This document shows, piece after piece, positions 17,882-25,693 of a DNA stretch of 52,035 nucleotides. The first letter of the stretch is position 1. The number at the start of each line of letters is the position of its first letter. This DNA comes from Phycisphaerae bacterium (GTDB lineage Bacteria; Planctomycetota; Phycisphaerae; Sedimentisphaerales; Anaerobacaceae): contig JADHXR010000035.1 of assembly GCA_016782865.1 (NCBI GenBank), positions 1 to 52,035 on the forward strand, given 5' to 3'. The notes beneath the pieces were generated by a model, which worked only from the letters and a program-made list of their open reading frames with translations, had not been told where the DNA came from and did no database searches. The position numbers and the translations under genes were made by a program.

Positions 17882-18026
17882 GATACCAGGTTATCAGGAT
17901 GCAGGATACCGGGGGCTCAGGGTATCAGGAATAGTCCGGCGAATGTGCTGGATCTTCCGAATCATCTCATGTCCTGATAACCTGATAACCTGATATCCAC
18001 AACCTGATATCCTGATTCCCTGATAA
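17882..18026. repeat. Octamer repeat cluster CCTGATAA, direct and inverted
   Basis: Three back-to-back CCTGATAW octamers occupy 17973-17996 and three more 18003-18026 (one of these reads CCTGATTC). The complementary units TTATCAGG (17891-17898) and TATCAGG (17922-17928) lie about 80 bp upstream, so the transcript could fold into alternative hairpins. The cluster fills the whole gap between fhs and folD. No spacers of CRISPR length are present. It is probably a dispersed low-complexity repeat or an intercistronic folding element. Confidence 0.8.
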
Positions 18027-18047
18027 CCCATTCTTAAGGAGTAACCG

Positions 18048-18938
18048 ATGACAGCACAGATCATAGACGGAAAACAAGTCGCCGCGGATTTGCGCGCGGA
18101 ATTGAAGGCTGAAGTAGCCAAACTCAAAGAGCAGGGCGTTGTGCCCGGGCTGGCGGTTGTCCTGGTGGGCGAGGACCCGGCGTCCAAGTCTTACGTCACT
18201 GCCAAGGAGCGCGCCTGCGAAGAGATGGGGATCTTCTCCGACGACAATCGCCTGGACGCGAATACTTCTCAGGAGGACCTCATGGCGCTGGTCGAGAAAC
18301 TGAACAACGATCCTAAGATCAACGGGATTCTCGTTCAGTTGCCTCTGCCCAAGGGCCTCAAAGAAGCCGAGGTCCTCCTGGCGATTGACCCCGCCAAGGA
18401 CGTCGACGGATTTCATCCCATGAACGTCGGCAAAATGGTTGTGGGTGAGAAGACCTTTCTGCCCTGCACCCCGCATGGCGTTCTTCAACTGCTGATGCGC
18501 AGCGGCATCGCAATCGAGGGCGCCGAGGCAGTGATTGTCGGGCGAAGCAACATAGTTGGCAAGCCCCTTGCAAACATGCTCATCCAGAAGAGCCCCACGG
18601 GCAACGCCACTGTCACTGTCTGCCATACGCGCACCAGGGACCTCAGCTATCACACGAAACGGGCGGACATTGTTATCGCCGCCGCGGGCCGGCCCAACAC
18701 TGTGACTGCGGACATGGTCAAAGACGGCGTAGTGGTAATCGACGTCGGAGTCAACCGCGTCGAGGACGCTACGAAGAAGCGGGGCTACCGCCTGGTCGGC
18801 GACGTGGATTTCGAGGCGATCAAAGAAAAGGCCTCGTTCATCACGCCCGTGCCCGGCGGCGTAGGACCGATGACGATCACCATGCTGCTCTACAACACGG
18901 TCGAATCGGCCAAGAGAGCCGCCGGCATCGACGCTTGA
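18048..18938 (+). CDS. folD: Bifunctional methylene-THF dehydrogenase / methenyl-THF cyclohydrolase
   Basis: This encodes 296 aa, the normal length. It converts 10-formyl-THF to 5,10-methenyl- and then methylene-THF with NAD(P)H, directly after FTHFS in the methyl branch. Seen are Tyr49 and Lys53 of the active site (SKSYVTAKE), NGILVQLPLP, DVDGFHPMN, the nucleotide site VIVGRSNIVGKPLA, and the C-terminal TPVPGGVGPMT loop. AAGGAG lies six bases before the ATG. It is probably co-transcribed with fhs despite the repeat-filled 180-bp gap. Cofactor preference (NADP or NAD) cannot be read reliably. Confidence 0.96.
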   Translation: MTAQIIDGKQVAADLRAELKAEVAKLKEQGVVPGLAVVLVGEDPASKSYVTAKERACEEMGIFSDDNRLDANTSQEDLMALVEKLNNDPKINGILVQLPLPKGLKEAEVLLAIDPAKDVDGFHPMNVGKMVVGEKTFLPCTPHGVLQLLMRSGIAIEGAEAVIVGRSNIVGKPLANMLIQKSPTGNATVTVCHTRTRDLSYHTKRADIVIAAAGRPNTVTADMVKDGVVVIDVGVNRVEDATKKRGYRLVGDVDFEAIKEKASFITPVPGGVGPMTITMLLYNTVESAKRAAGIDA

Positions 18939-18947
18939 CAACGATAG

Positions 18948-19082
18948 TCACATATCATAGTACAAGGCTGCGAACAGATCTTCAGCGACCAGCCCGGAGG
19001 TTTCGCTGAGAGTCTTTCCGGCGTTAGGCTTGGCATCACTGACGGCTTTTCCAACAGCCAGGTCGGCGAAAATTGTCTCGTA
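18948..19082 (-). pseudogene. Possible C-terminal gene remnant (about 44 codons)
   Basis: On the minus strand a stop-free stretch begins right after an in-frame TGA and reads YETIFADLAVGKAV, SDAKPNAGKT, then LSETSGLVAEDLFAALYY before its own TGA at 18950-18948. The balanced amino-acid composition looks like genuine protein rather than a chance frame, but there is no start codon or ribosome binding site. I read it as the tail of a lost gene and do not recognise the family. It could alternatively be chance. Confidence 0.35.
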
Positions 19083-19348
19083 TCACCTATCGTCCGTTCG
19101 CCAGCGTATCAGGATTGCTTTGTGAAAAATAATACTGACCTTCTCGCCACCGCATGCGGTGCCTCTGCTTCTCGCTAGTCCTGCGTCGAACCGGATGGTC
19201 ATCTGTAGGATAAATGATCCCTCCTTGTTTGCTGGCTAACGGCCTCTGTCGGGCGCAAACAACACGGCTCGACTTCCACCAACCGATGGTTCGGAGATTC
19301 TTGCCAGATCCACCCTCTCGCTGTGTCCAATAGAACCAATCAATCGTA
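19083..19348. other. Non-coding stretch between gene remnant and methyltransferase gene
   Basis: Together with the remnant this fills the 410-bp gap between folD and the end of the methyltransferase gene, which converge. Open frames run through here but lack starts, ribosome binding sites and protein-like composition. No clear terminator hairpin was seen. Confidence 0.4.
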
Positions 19349-20668
19349 TCAAGGTTTCTTACCGAAAACCAAAAGGAAACGGTCTCGACCAAGCCTTGGG
19401 CCACGAAAGCATAGAGAAAAGCCTGCTTCCGTCATTTCCTGTTCCACCGTCTTCGGTTGTATCTTCCTTTGATGGCTTGCTTGCCGCCGGGAAAGCGGTT
19501 CCCTTGCTTTGCGATCAAGAACATAAATGCGCCCCGTTGGCCCGAGGTTCTTGTGAATCTTAGAAAGTAAACTCCTGCTGTGAAACAGCAGGTGATAACT
19601 GTCTATGAAGAAGACCACGTCGATTGACTCATCTGGCAAATTAGGGTCGCCGTTTTGTGTGAGTAGAGAAGGCATAAGAACGCCAGGAGGAAGTGGCGGC
19701 CTCTCTTCTTTCTGCGTCGCCCATTCCTCCAATACAATGTCCAGCCCTTTGCCGTTGGAGTGGTCAAGAATCGGAACCATTAGTTGTCGAGCTTCTCCCA
19801 GTGCGACAAAGACTGGATTCTGGTAACACCCAGCAGAGGGAAGAAAAAGATGGCAGTATTTCTCGGTTGAAAAGGATTGGAATCGATCCGGATCAAGACC
19901 GGGATGTTTTAGGTTTTCAGGGCGCTGAAAGACAAGGACAAAGGGATCTTTTTCGTGCCAGAATTCTTCAGCACAGGCTATGAAAAGAAAACCCTCTTCT
20001 CTTGCCTCTCTGACCACAGTTGTCTCGGCAATCCAGTGGTGCTTCATCTCACGTTCATGCCGCGGGACCCAATCGCGCAGAGTACCACGTTGTTGGTCGA
20101 CGACTACCAGGTAGCCCCTTGGCCTCAACGATCGCCATATCTCTCGCAGCATCTCCCTGGGCTTGGCAAAATGATGGTAGACACGATTCATGCAGACTAA
20201 GTCAACAGAATCCGAAGGCAAGCAAGGGCTGACACTACTGCCCAGCATGGCCACAACCTGAGCAAGATTCTTCTTTTCAGCCGAATCTTTCAAAGATTTG
20301 ACCTTGTCCTCGGCGATCTCCTCGGCAAAAACTTTGCCCGTTTCACCTACTATCTCCGCAAATACCCATGTGTCCTTCCCGTTTCCCGCCCCAATATCGG
20401 CAATAACAGATCCATTGCCCAAGCCAAGATGGGAAACTAACGCACGGACGGATGCTGCACGGTCTTTGGGCTTAGCAGGGTCCGACGTGTCAGATTCTGC
20501 TGGGAGATGCGTGACATTCCTCTCAGCGGAGCCCTGATGAGCGGATTGCTCGGTTGCTGCATTTGTTTTGGCATAAGCTAAACCGGCAGAGTGCGCCATC
20601 GTCTGCCACATCAAGAACGCAGATACAACCGCCACTAAATAACGGTTAAGGACTCTTTCAGATTTCAT
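19349..20668 (-). CDS. Exported protein with two methyltransferase-like domains
   Basis: This encodes 439 aa from ATG 20668, which has GGAG seven bases upstream. Residues 1-35 look like a Sec signal peptide (basic start, hydrophobic YLVAVVSAFLMW, Ala-rich end). Residues about 80-260 form a class I SAM methyltransferase domain: motif I VIADIGAGNGKDTWVF, acidic Glu after VFAEE, then VDLVCMNRVYHHF and a PRGYLVVVDQ strand. Residues about 270-439 repeat the second half of the fold (VVFFIDSYHLLF, LGPTGRIYVLDRK) but lack a recognisable motif I, so the second domain looks degenerate. An exported SAM-dependent enzyme is odd because SAM is cytoplasmic, and the protein may have another role. Substrate unknown. 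Confidence 0.75.
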   Translation of the reverse strand: MKSERVLNRYLVAVVSAFLMWQTMAHSAGLAYAKTNAATEQSAHQGSAERNVTHLPAESDTSDPAKPKDRAASVRALVSHLGLGNGSVIADIGAGNGKDTWVFAEIVGETGKVFAEEIAEDKVKSLKDSAEKKNLAQVVAMLGSSVSPCLPSDSVDLVCMNRVYHHFAKPREMLREIWRSLRPRGYLVVVDQQRGTLRDWVPRHEREMKHHWIAETTVVREAREEGFLFIACAEEFWHEKDPFVLVFQRPENLKHPGLDPDRFQSFSTEKYCHLFLPSAGCYQNPVFVALGEARQLMVPILDHSNGKGLDIVLEEWATQKEERPPLPPGVLMPSLLTQNGDPNLPDESIDVVFFIDSYHLLFHSRSLLSKIHKNLGPTGRIYVLDRKAREPLSRRQASHQRKIQPKTVEQEMTEAGFSLCFRGPRLGRDRFLLVFGKKP

Positions 20669-20940
20669 AACATGTCTCCAAAAAGTAATAATAGTAATTT
20701 CTGTGAATGTGCTCATCATCGACTCACGTCAGAAATCAGAAGCACAACAAACATTGATGCACATCCTATGCAGCAATTGGGCTTGAGAGAACAAGTTGAT
20801 GTCCACCAAAACTGGTCAATCCCCCAATGCATCAATGGCATCTATCACCACTGGTATCCTTTCTTGTGCGAAAGTAGACATCATCCGGCGTAACCTGGCC
20901 CAAGGCCTTCTGATGTTGCCGGCTTTTGTACCTGGCAGGT

Positions 20941-21684
20941 TCAACGCCCAAATGGGCACAGACGGTCTATACCCAACAGTGCCGCTGCACCGGAGATGGT
21001 ATTGCCAAAAAACACCAAAGGCTTATTGTCCTCTTTGAAACATCTAATGATCTTGTCTATAGTACCGTTAACAATGCTGGATCCTGTTGCCAATCCAACC
21101 TCGGACCATCCCACAAGACGCGACAGGTCGCTCTGTCCATCCCATACTTCGATACCATACTTCGAACCGCCGATGTTGTCAAGATTAAGGTCCACAACGC
21201 GAACGAACTCCGGGCCAAAACGGGCTGCAAGAGCTTTCAAAATGGCTGGCTGAAGGCCAACAAGGCCAAATCTCTTAGATCCGAACCGGGCTTCAAGTTG
21301 TCCTGCAAGCTCGGGACCACAGTTGGCCGGATCTTCATCGCGGCAGTGGATCGTACCGGTCGCCAGCTCGAGAGCCCGCAGTACCGCGTTCACGGTGGCC
21401 ACGAAGATGCCTCTATGTCCTACATCGGACAACTCTATGGACAACAGTTCCTCTAAGGTTCCGTTCCACCTACAAGGTGTGCCGGTGAAGGCTTGTCCGC
21501 GTGCCTCATCAAATGTGGCTTCGATCACATGCTCTTTGCCTTTCTTGATTACGAAATCACCCTCTGCATCCCCGATGGTATCGCGGGACGACAAGGGATG
21601 GACGCTAACGGCCCTCTTGAGATCGACACTTCGCTCGTTGCAGGTACGGATGAATTCTTTCCTGACTTTTTCCAGAATACTCAT
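20941..21684 (-). CDS. DUF364-like Rossmann protein (putative heavy-metal chelation family)
   Basis: This encodes 247 aa from ATG 21684 (MSILEKV), preferred over a TTG 18 bases upstream; GTGAGG lies eight bases before it. The middle has IFVATVNAVLRALEL, TIHCRDEDPANC and the C-terminus FFGNTISGAAALLGIDRLC. These are landmarks of the DUF4213/DUF364 family, predicted by others to chelate metals or act like enolase-Rossmann proteins. No reaction is known to me. It begins eight bases after the broken ferredoxin gene, and feoAB lies upstream on the same strand, so an iron or metal context is likely. Confidence 0.72.
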   Translation of the reverse strand: MSILEKVRKEFIRTCNERSVDLKRAVSVHPLSSRDTIGDAEGDFVIKKGKEHVIEATFDEARGQAFTGTPCRWNGTLEELLSIELSDVGHRGIFVATVNAVLRALELATGTIHCRDEDPANCGPELAGQLEARFGSKRFGLVGLQPAILKALAARFGPEFVRVVDLNLDNIGGSKYGIEVWDGQSDLSRLVGWSEVGLATGSSIVNGTIDKIIRCFKEDNKPLVFFGNTISGAAALLGIDRLCPFGR

Positions 21685-21692
21685 GGGATGCC

Positions 21693-22039
21693 TCACGGAC
21701 AAGGTTTGCGAGAAGGCTTCTTAGGTCTATTCGATCTCAGCCAAACTGCAGCGGATCCTTTTTCAGAAACATGCTGTCTCTGGCTAATCTCACACAAGGC
21801 TGTCGAAAACACAAGGCCATCTCGGATGGTGTCCTGCGGACATACATTCAGGCAATGATCACAACTGAAGCACTCAGCAGCAAATAGCTTATCCAATACC
21901 ATCTTTCAGCGGCTTCCGTTGGGCAGGCTTTGACGCACACCCCACAGCCTGTACACTTCTCATGGTCGACCTCCACCGCCGTCACGACAGAACACATTTC
22001 TTGTCGTGGAGGTAGTCTTGCCAGATGTGTATTGGCCAT
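21693..22039 (-). pseudogene. Dicluster [4Fe-4S] ferredoxin split by a frameshift
   Basis: The first part (from ATG 22039) gives VDHEKCTGCGVCVKACP then TEAAER, one [4Fe-4S] motif with the linking Pro. It then runs into unrelated hydrophobic sequence and stops at 21848. In another frame, from 21902, the protein resumes as MVLDKLFAAE then CFSCDHCLNVCPQDTIRDG, the second [4Fe-4S] motif. The two frames join smoothly at about 21900 if one base is restored (GAAAGATGG read as GAA AGA ATG G). Either a single-base deletion has broken a 2[4Fe-4S] ferredoxin or the assembly has an error. The second frame also has its own ATG and might be expressed as a separate small protein. It is directly upstream of the DUF364 gene. 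Confidence 0.7.
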
Positions 22040-22190
22040 TGTGCTGACCCTCTAATTCCATCACAGCTACGTCACATTTTGGATAAATGACGAATCAGCT
22101 CTTCGGTTTCTTCCCAGCCGATACAACTATCTGTTAAGGAAACGCCATATTCTAGGTTCTCCGGCTTGCCAAAAGGTTGACTACCTTCGG

Positions 22191-23906
22191 CTATACAAGG
22201 ATTAGATTCAACAGTCCCCCCACTATGAGGCTGGACACAATCATGATCCCAGCAGACTTGAGCATGTCTACAACTCCCAACTCCCTCACAAGCGTCGTCA
22301 ATGTGGCAACACATGGAAAATACGTTGCCAGAACAACCGAGGCAATGATGAGTTGCTTAGCGGTTAGCCCTAGTGGAACGAGCATTCCGACAGCCACATC
22401 CTTGCGAAAGACGCCAATTATCAGTGCGCCCACAGCATCACTAGGCAGTCCCAAAACCTGAGTGACAACCGGTGCAGTTAGCTGGCCTACAAACTGAATT
22501 ATTCCGAGCGTGTGCAGTATATTTACAAGAAGCACTCCCAGTAGCACGAACGGGACTGCCTCTTTAACAAACCACTTAATTCTTATCCATATCTTCTTAG
22601 ATAAGCTCCTCAAATATGGAATTCTATAAGGAGGTATCTCTACAAATATCTCTGGCGATTCGCCCCTTACAGTACAATTTAACAAAACTCCCAGTGTCAA
22701 CCAAACTATGAAAAGAGTTCCGTAGACAATTCCTAGATTTGCCGTCCCATGTCTTCCCACAAGTCCCACAACCATTGCCTGTAGTGCTGCACAGGGCACC
22801 CCAATGGCCAATATAGTTACCGAAATGAATCTTTCCCTCCGGGTCTCAAGGATTCTTGTTGACAGCACACCGGGAACATTGCATCCGAGCCCAAGCAACA
22901 TAGGCACTATAGCCAAACCATGCAGGCCAAGCCTATGCATTAATGTATCAACCATGATAGCAAGGCGAGGAAGATAGCCGAAATCCTCTAAGAAAGATAG
23001 CACTGTGTAGAATGCGAAAACATAGGGCAGAACCGCACCGAGGGGTACGAAAAGACCCGTTGTAAGTAAACCAAAAGACTGGCCATAATCTATTTGTCCT
23101 TCTATAAGTTGGCCTATCACCAGATCATGCACAAATCCCTTGGAACCTAGAAAAGATGAAAGCATCAGCATTATGGGAGACCAAAAGTTTTCAAAGATCG
23201 GCTCACATATGTGGCCTATCAGCCCTTCGCCGATAAATCGTATCACCTTGAAGGCCAGGAAGAGCACTGTAACAGCTATAGGAAGACCAGTAAGGGGCTT
23301 GACCGATGCATCTCCAAGCCTTTCCAATAGGGTATGATGATGGTGAGTTAAGGTCTGCACCTTGTCTACGATGTTGCCAATTTGGTTCCACTTATCTTGC
23401 TCATCATATTGAAGCGGCGAAGGTTTTGCCTCTTTGATGCGCTTGACTAGATGGCTGATCCCTTGCCCCGTCACAGCACATGTAGGAACGCATGGTACCC
23501 CTAAGATATCCTCCAACTTCTCTGCGTCAATTGATATCCCCCTGTGTTTGGTCTCATCCCAAAAACTAAGCGCTACAACAATAGCTGCCTGCTCCTTAAG
23601 TAATTGAAGCGTAAGATTAAGGCTGCGTTCCAAATTTGTGGCCTCTACAACATTAAGGACCACATCGTTGTCCTCTCTGCTTTTGAGCATCTCAACCGCT
23701 ATTCGCTCGGCGTTATTGGTTGGATCCAGAGTGTATGTTCCCGGAACATCAACAAGCTCTACATTCTGGCCTGCAACGCTCATACTGCCTTTGGTAAACT
23801 CCACGGTCGTACCAGCATAATTAGATACGATGGCATTTGCACCAGTGAGCCGATTGAAAACGGCGCTCTTGCCAACGTTGGGGTTTCCCATAAGCAATAT
23901 TCTCAC
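22191..23906 (-). CDS. feoB: Ferrous iron transporter B
   Basis: This encodes 571 aa starting with GTG 23906, overlapping the feoA stop by one base. The N-terminal G domain has G1 GNPNVGKS (residues 7-14), the TTVE switch and G3 DVPG (about 54-57). It is followed by a helical linker and a membrane domain with two gate-like repeats (VPLGAVLPYVFAFYTVLSFLED; LLGLGCNVPGVLSTR) ending in FRKDVAVGMLVPLGL. FeoB imports Fe2+ across the cytoplasmic membrane. The G4 box reads SFWD where NxxD (typically NMWD) is expected, so guanine recognition may be altered. It is somewhat shorter than the 600-770 aa of many FeoB proteins because of a short C-terminus. Confidence 0.93.
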   Translation of the reverse strand: MRILLMGNPNVGKSAVFNRLTGANAIVSNYAGTTVEFTKGSMSVAGQNVELVDVPGTYTLDPTNNAERIAVEMLKSREDNDVVLNVVEATNLERSLNLTLQLLKEQAAIVVALSFWDETKHRGISIDAEKLEDILGVPCVPTCAVTGQGISHLVKRIKEAKPSPLQYDEQDKWNQIGNIVDKVQTLTHHHHTLLERLGDASVKPLTGLPIAVTVLFLAFKVIRFIGEGLIGHICEPIFENFWSPIMLMLSSFLGSKGFVHDLVIGQLIEGQIDYGQSFGLLTTGLFVPLGAVLPYVFAFYTVLSFLEDFGYLPRLAIMVDTLMHRLGLHGLAIVPMLLGLGCNVPGVLSTRILETRRERFISVTILAIGVPCAALQAMVVGLVGRHGTANLGIVYGTLFIVWLTLGVLLNCTVRGESPEIFVEIPPYRIPYLRSLSKKIWIRIKWFVKEAVPFVLLGVLLVNILHTLGIIQFVGQLTAPVVTQVLGLPSDAVGALIIGVFRKDVAVGMLVPLGLTAKQLIIASVVLATYFPCVATLTTLVRELGVVDMLKSAGIMIVSSLIVGGLLNLILV

Positions 23907-24193
23907 TATCGGTTCTCCCCAGTAATCCTCACGAACACTCTAGAGGCCATTCCGAAACCAAGAGCTACCTGGCTATGGCCATGCTGTAGAAGTACAGGTC
24001 CTCTCATCCACTGTTCGCTGACTTTCCTAATTTCCTCGCCTTCTCTGATCCCAAGTGCCTCAAGCTTACATGCCAAGCCACGACCACCGATTATTCTTAC
24101 TACCCTACCTCTCTGACCGGCCCGCAACTGAGTCAAGGACATTTGATCATACGTAGAGTCTGTTGCACTCACATTGCCGTTCGCTTCACTCAT
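23906..24193 (-). CDS. feoA: Ferrous iron transport protein A (FeoA/SH3-like)
   Basis: This encodes 95 aa from ATG 24193, with AGGTG just upstream. After an 18-residue polar extension comes the FeoA domain: SLTQLRAGQRGRVVRI, LACKLEALGIREGEEI, LLQHGHSQVALGFGMA. FeoA is a small cytoplasmic SH3-like partner of FeoB. The one-base stop/start overlap with feoB indicates translational coupling. An inverted repeat 36 bases upstream of the start could be a leader hairpin or operator. Confidence 0.92.
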   Translation of the reverse strand: MSEANGNVSATDSTYDQMSLTQLRAGQRGRVVRIIGGRGLACKLEALGIREGEEIRKVSEQWMRGPVLLQHGHSQVALGFGMASRVFVRITGENR

Positions 24194-24228
24194 TCTCACC
24201 TCTTATCAGAAAGCTATGGATACTTGAA

Positions 24229-24255
24229 CACTTGGCCGGCTTGTCCGTCCAAGTG
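24229..24255. promoter_or_regulatory. Inverted repeat in the feoA leader
   Basis: CACTTGG (24229-24235) and CCAAGTG (24249-24255) are perfect 7-bp arms with a 13-bp centre, upstream of feoA. The spacing and symmetry would suit an operator half-site pair or a short leader hairpin. It does not resemble a Fur box. Regulatory role is inferred from position only. Confidence 0.35.
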
Positions 24256-24364
24256 CATGTTAAGGAAAATAGCTGAGAAGAAAGAAGATTTTGCTCCAAG
24301 AACCATCCATAGTTTGGAACTTATCTTTGAACCGATCTACCGTGTGGTTATTTGAATTAATGAA

Positions 24365-24415
24365 GCAAGCCCCTGCTCTTAGTTCCTCCTTCACGTTGGA
24401 CAAGCAGGGACTTGC
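24365..24415. terminator. Possible terminator hairpin downstream of the 110-aa gene
   Basis: GCAAGCCCCTGC (24365-24376) pairs with GCAGGGACTTGC (24404-24415) with one mismatch and a 27-nt loop. It lies about 50 bases after the stop of the minus-strand gene ending at 24462. There is no clear U-tract, so it may equally be a dispersed palindrome. Confidence 0.35.
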
Positions 24416-24461
24416 GTTTGTCAAGCTAACGTACCCATTCTACCTGTCTCTGCAAAACCAT

Positions 24462-24794
24462 CTACAATCTGTATTGAGCAAGTGCTCTTCTCAATTCCTC
24501 GCTTCGCGGAGCGGCAACTCCAGGCGCCGGTTTTTCCCCTCTCAGGTAATAGACCGGCAACGTTACACCAATATGAAAATCTAATACTCCTTCATTACAA
24601 AGTTCTTCTGCGATATTGTGAACTTCTTTATCTGAATGATCATCGAACTTCAGCACGCCACCCGTTCCGACTTTAGCATCGTTTCCTTGGATATGGGTAT
24701 AGCGATAATGCTGAGCATTCAGTAATTTTCTTATTATCCGTCCTGCTATCTCATTGTTCTCCAACAGGTCAACGGCTCTTTCACTTAAGTCCAT
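24462..24794 (-). CDS. Hypothetical 110-aa protein
   Basis: This is a short soluble protein, Lys/Glu-rich and mixed alpha/beta, without signal peptide or Cys clusters. I do not recognise it. GGAG lies eight to nine bases before the ATG, which is the main evidence that it is real. The sequence includes HYRYTHIQGNDAKVGTGGV and FHIGVTLPVYYLRGEK. Gaps of about 230 bases separate it from the ABC transporter upstream and about 270 from feoA downstream, so it may be a separate unit. Confidence 0.55.
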   Translation of the reverse strand: MDLSERAVDLLENNEIAGRIIRKLLNAQHYRYTHIQGNDAKVGTGGVLKFDDHSDKEVHNIAEELCNEGVLDFHIGVTLPVYYLRGEKPAPGVAAPRSEELRRALAQYRL

Positions 24795-24995
24795 GTTCTT
24801 CTCTCCTTCTCACTCTCTAATGTAGAATGAAATCTGACCCTTATGTGTGCTGGTTCACGTGAATTGGACAAGAGGCTCTTTCGCTTCACTCTCGGCTCAG
24901 GATGCTTCTATAGCTGCGGTGAATTAGGGCTCACGTTAAGCCGGGATTGCATCTTCTGTAAGGAGCTATTCAACGTTGAGCTCACTTAGGACCGG

Positions 24996-25023
24996 AAAAA
25001 GACTGCCTTACAATCGTCTTTTT
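24996..25023. terminator. A/T-rich hairpin at the end of the ABC transporter operon
   Basis: AAAAAGAC (24996-25003) and GTCTTTTT (25016-25023) make an 8-bp stem with a 12-nt loop, overlapping the stop codon of the ABC ATPase gene. The T-run on either side gives it an intrinsic-terminator appearance on both strands, although the stem is weak. Confidence 0.35.
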
Positions 25024-25693
25024 AATTATTCCGCACACGTCCGTTCTCAAGATGCAATGTCTTGGTAGCATATTGAACAGCGTACGCGTCATGAGTGACC
25101 AGAAGCACTGAACCACCTGTATCTGCAAATTCCACTAAAGATCTGATTACAATCTCTGCGTTTTCCCTGTCGAGATTTCCCGTCGGCTCATCAGCAAGGA
25201 TAAGGCTTGGGGAATTGATGAACGCACGCGCAAGCGCTGTACGTTGACGTTCACCGGTACTCAGTTCAGCCAAAACGTGATGGATGCGTTCAGTTAAGCC
25301 AAAACGTTCAATGAGCTGCATGGCGCTCTCATGAGGGTTTTCTGCCTTCAGCAAAATCGATGGCGTCAGAATATTTTCAAGAACAGTCAGGTAAGGTATC
25401 AAGTGAAACTGCTGAAAAACAAACCCTATTCTTTCAGCCCTGAATCTTGCCCTCTCATCGAAGGACATAGCATACGGATTCCGGCCGTCAATCAGGATTT
25501 GGCCGTCATCCGGCGCAAGAAGAGAACCTGCCGCAAAGAGCAGTGTGGATTTTCCGCTTCCGCTCGGCCCTTCCACAGCCGCAAATTCACCCGAGTTCAC
25601 GTTCAGCGAGACTCCATCCAGTGCTCTTACCTCTTTCTCCGTTTTACGATATACCTTGGTGATGTTTTCAACACTGAGCACTAAACACCTCAT
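25022..25693 (-). CDS. ABC transporter ATP-binding protein (LolD/MacB type)
   Basis: This encodes 223 aa from ATG 25693, which overlaps the permease stop (ATGA); the open frame extends upstream but only inside the permease gene. Walker A GPSGSGKST (residues 42-50), Q-loop FVFQQFHLIPYLT, signature LSTGERQRTALARA, Walker B LILADEPTGNLD and the H-loop LLVTHD are all intact. This is the class that powers FtsX-type permeases (lipoprotein release, MacB-like efflux, mechanotransmission) rather than substrate uptake. It is the last gene of a three-gene operon with two such permeases. Confidence 0.92.
   Translation of the reverse strand: MRCLVLSVENITKVYRKTEKEVRALDGVSLNVNSGEFAAVEGPSGSGKSTLLFAAGSLLAPDDGQILIDGRNPYAMSFDERARFRAERIGFVFQQFHLIPYLTVLENILTPSILLKAENPHESAMQLIERFGLTERIHHVLAELSTGERQRTALARAFINSPSLILADEPTGNLDRENAEIVIRSLVEFADTGGSVLLVTHDAYAVQYATKTLHLENGRVRNN

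Noticed and set aside
17882..18026. Repeat cluster as a CRISPR array
   Set aside because: Units are only 8 bp, placed back to back or 6 bp apart with no spacers of 25-45 bp, and no cas genes are near.
17967..18941. 324-codon minus-strand frame
   Set aside because: It is antisense to folD and includes the octamer repeats as GYQVIR-like peptide, a known translation artefact of such repeats.
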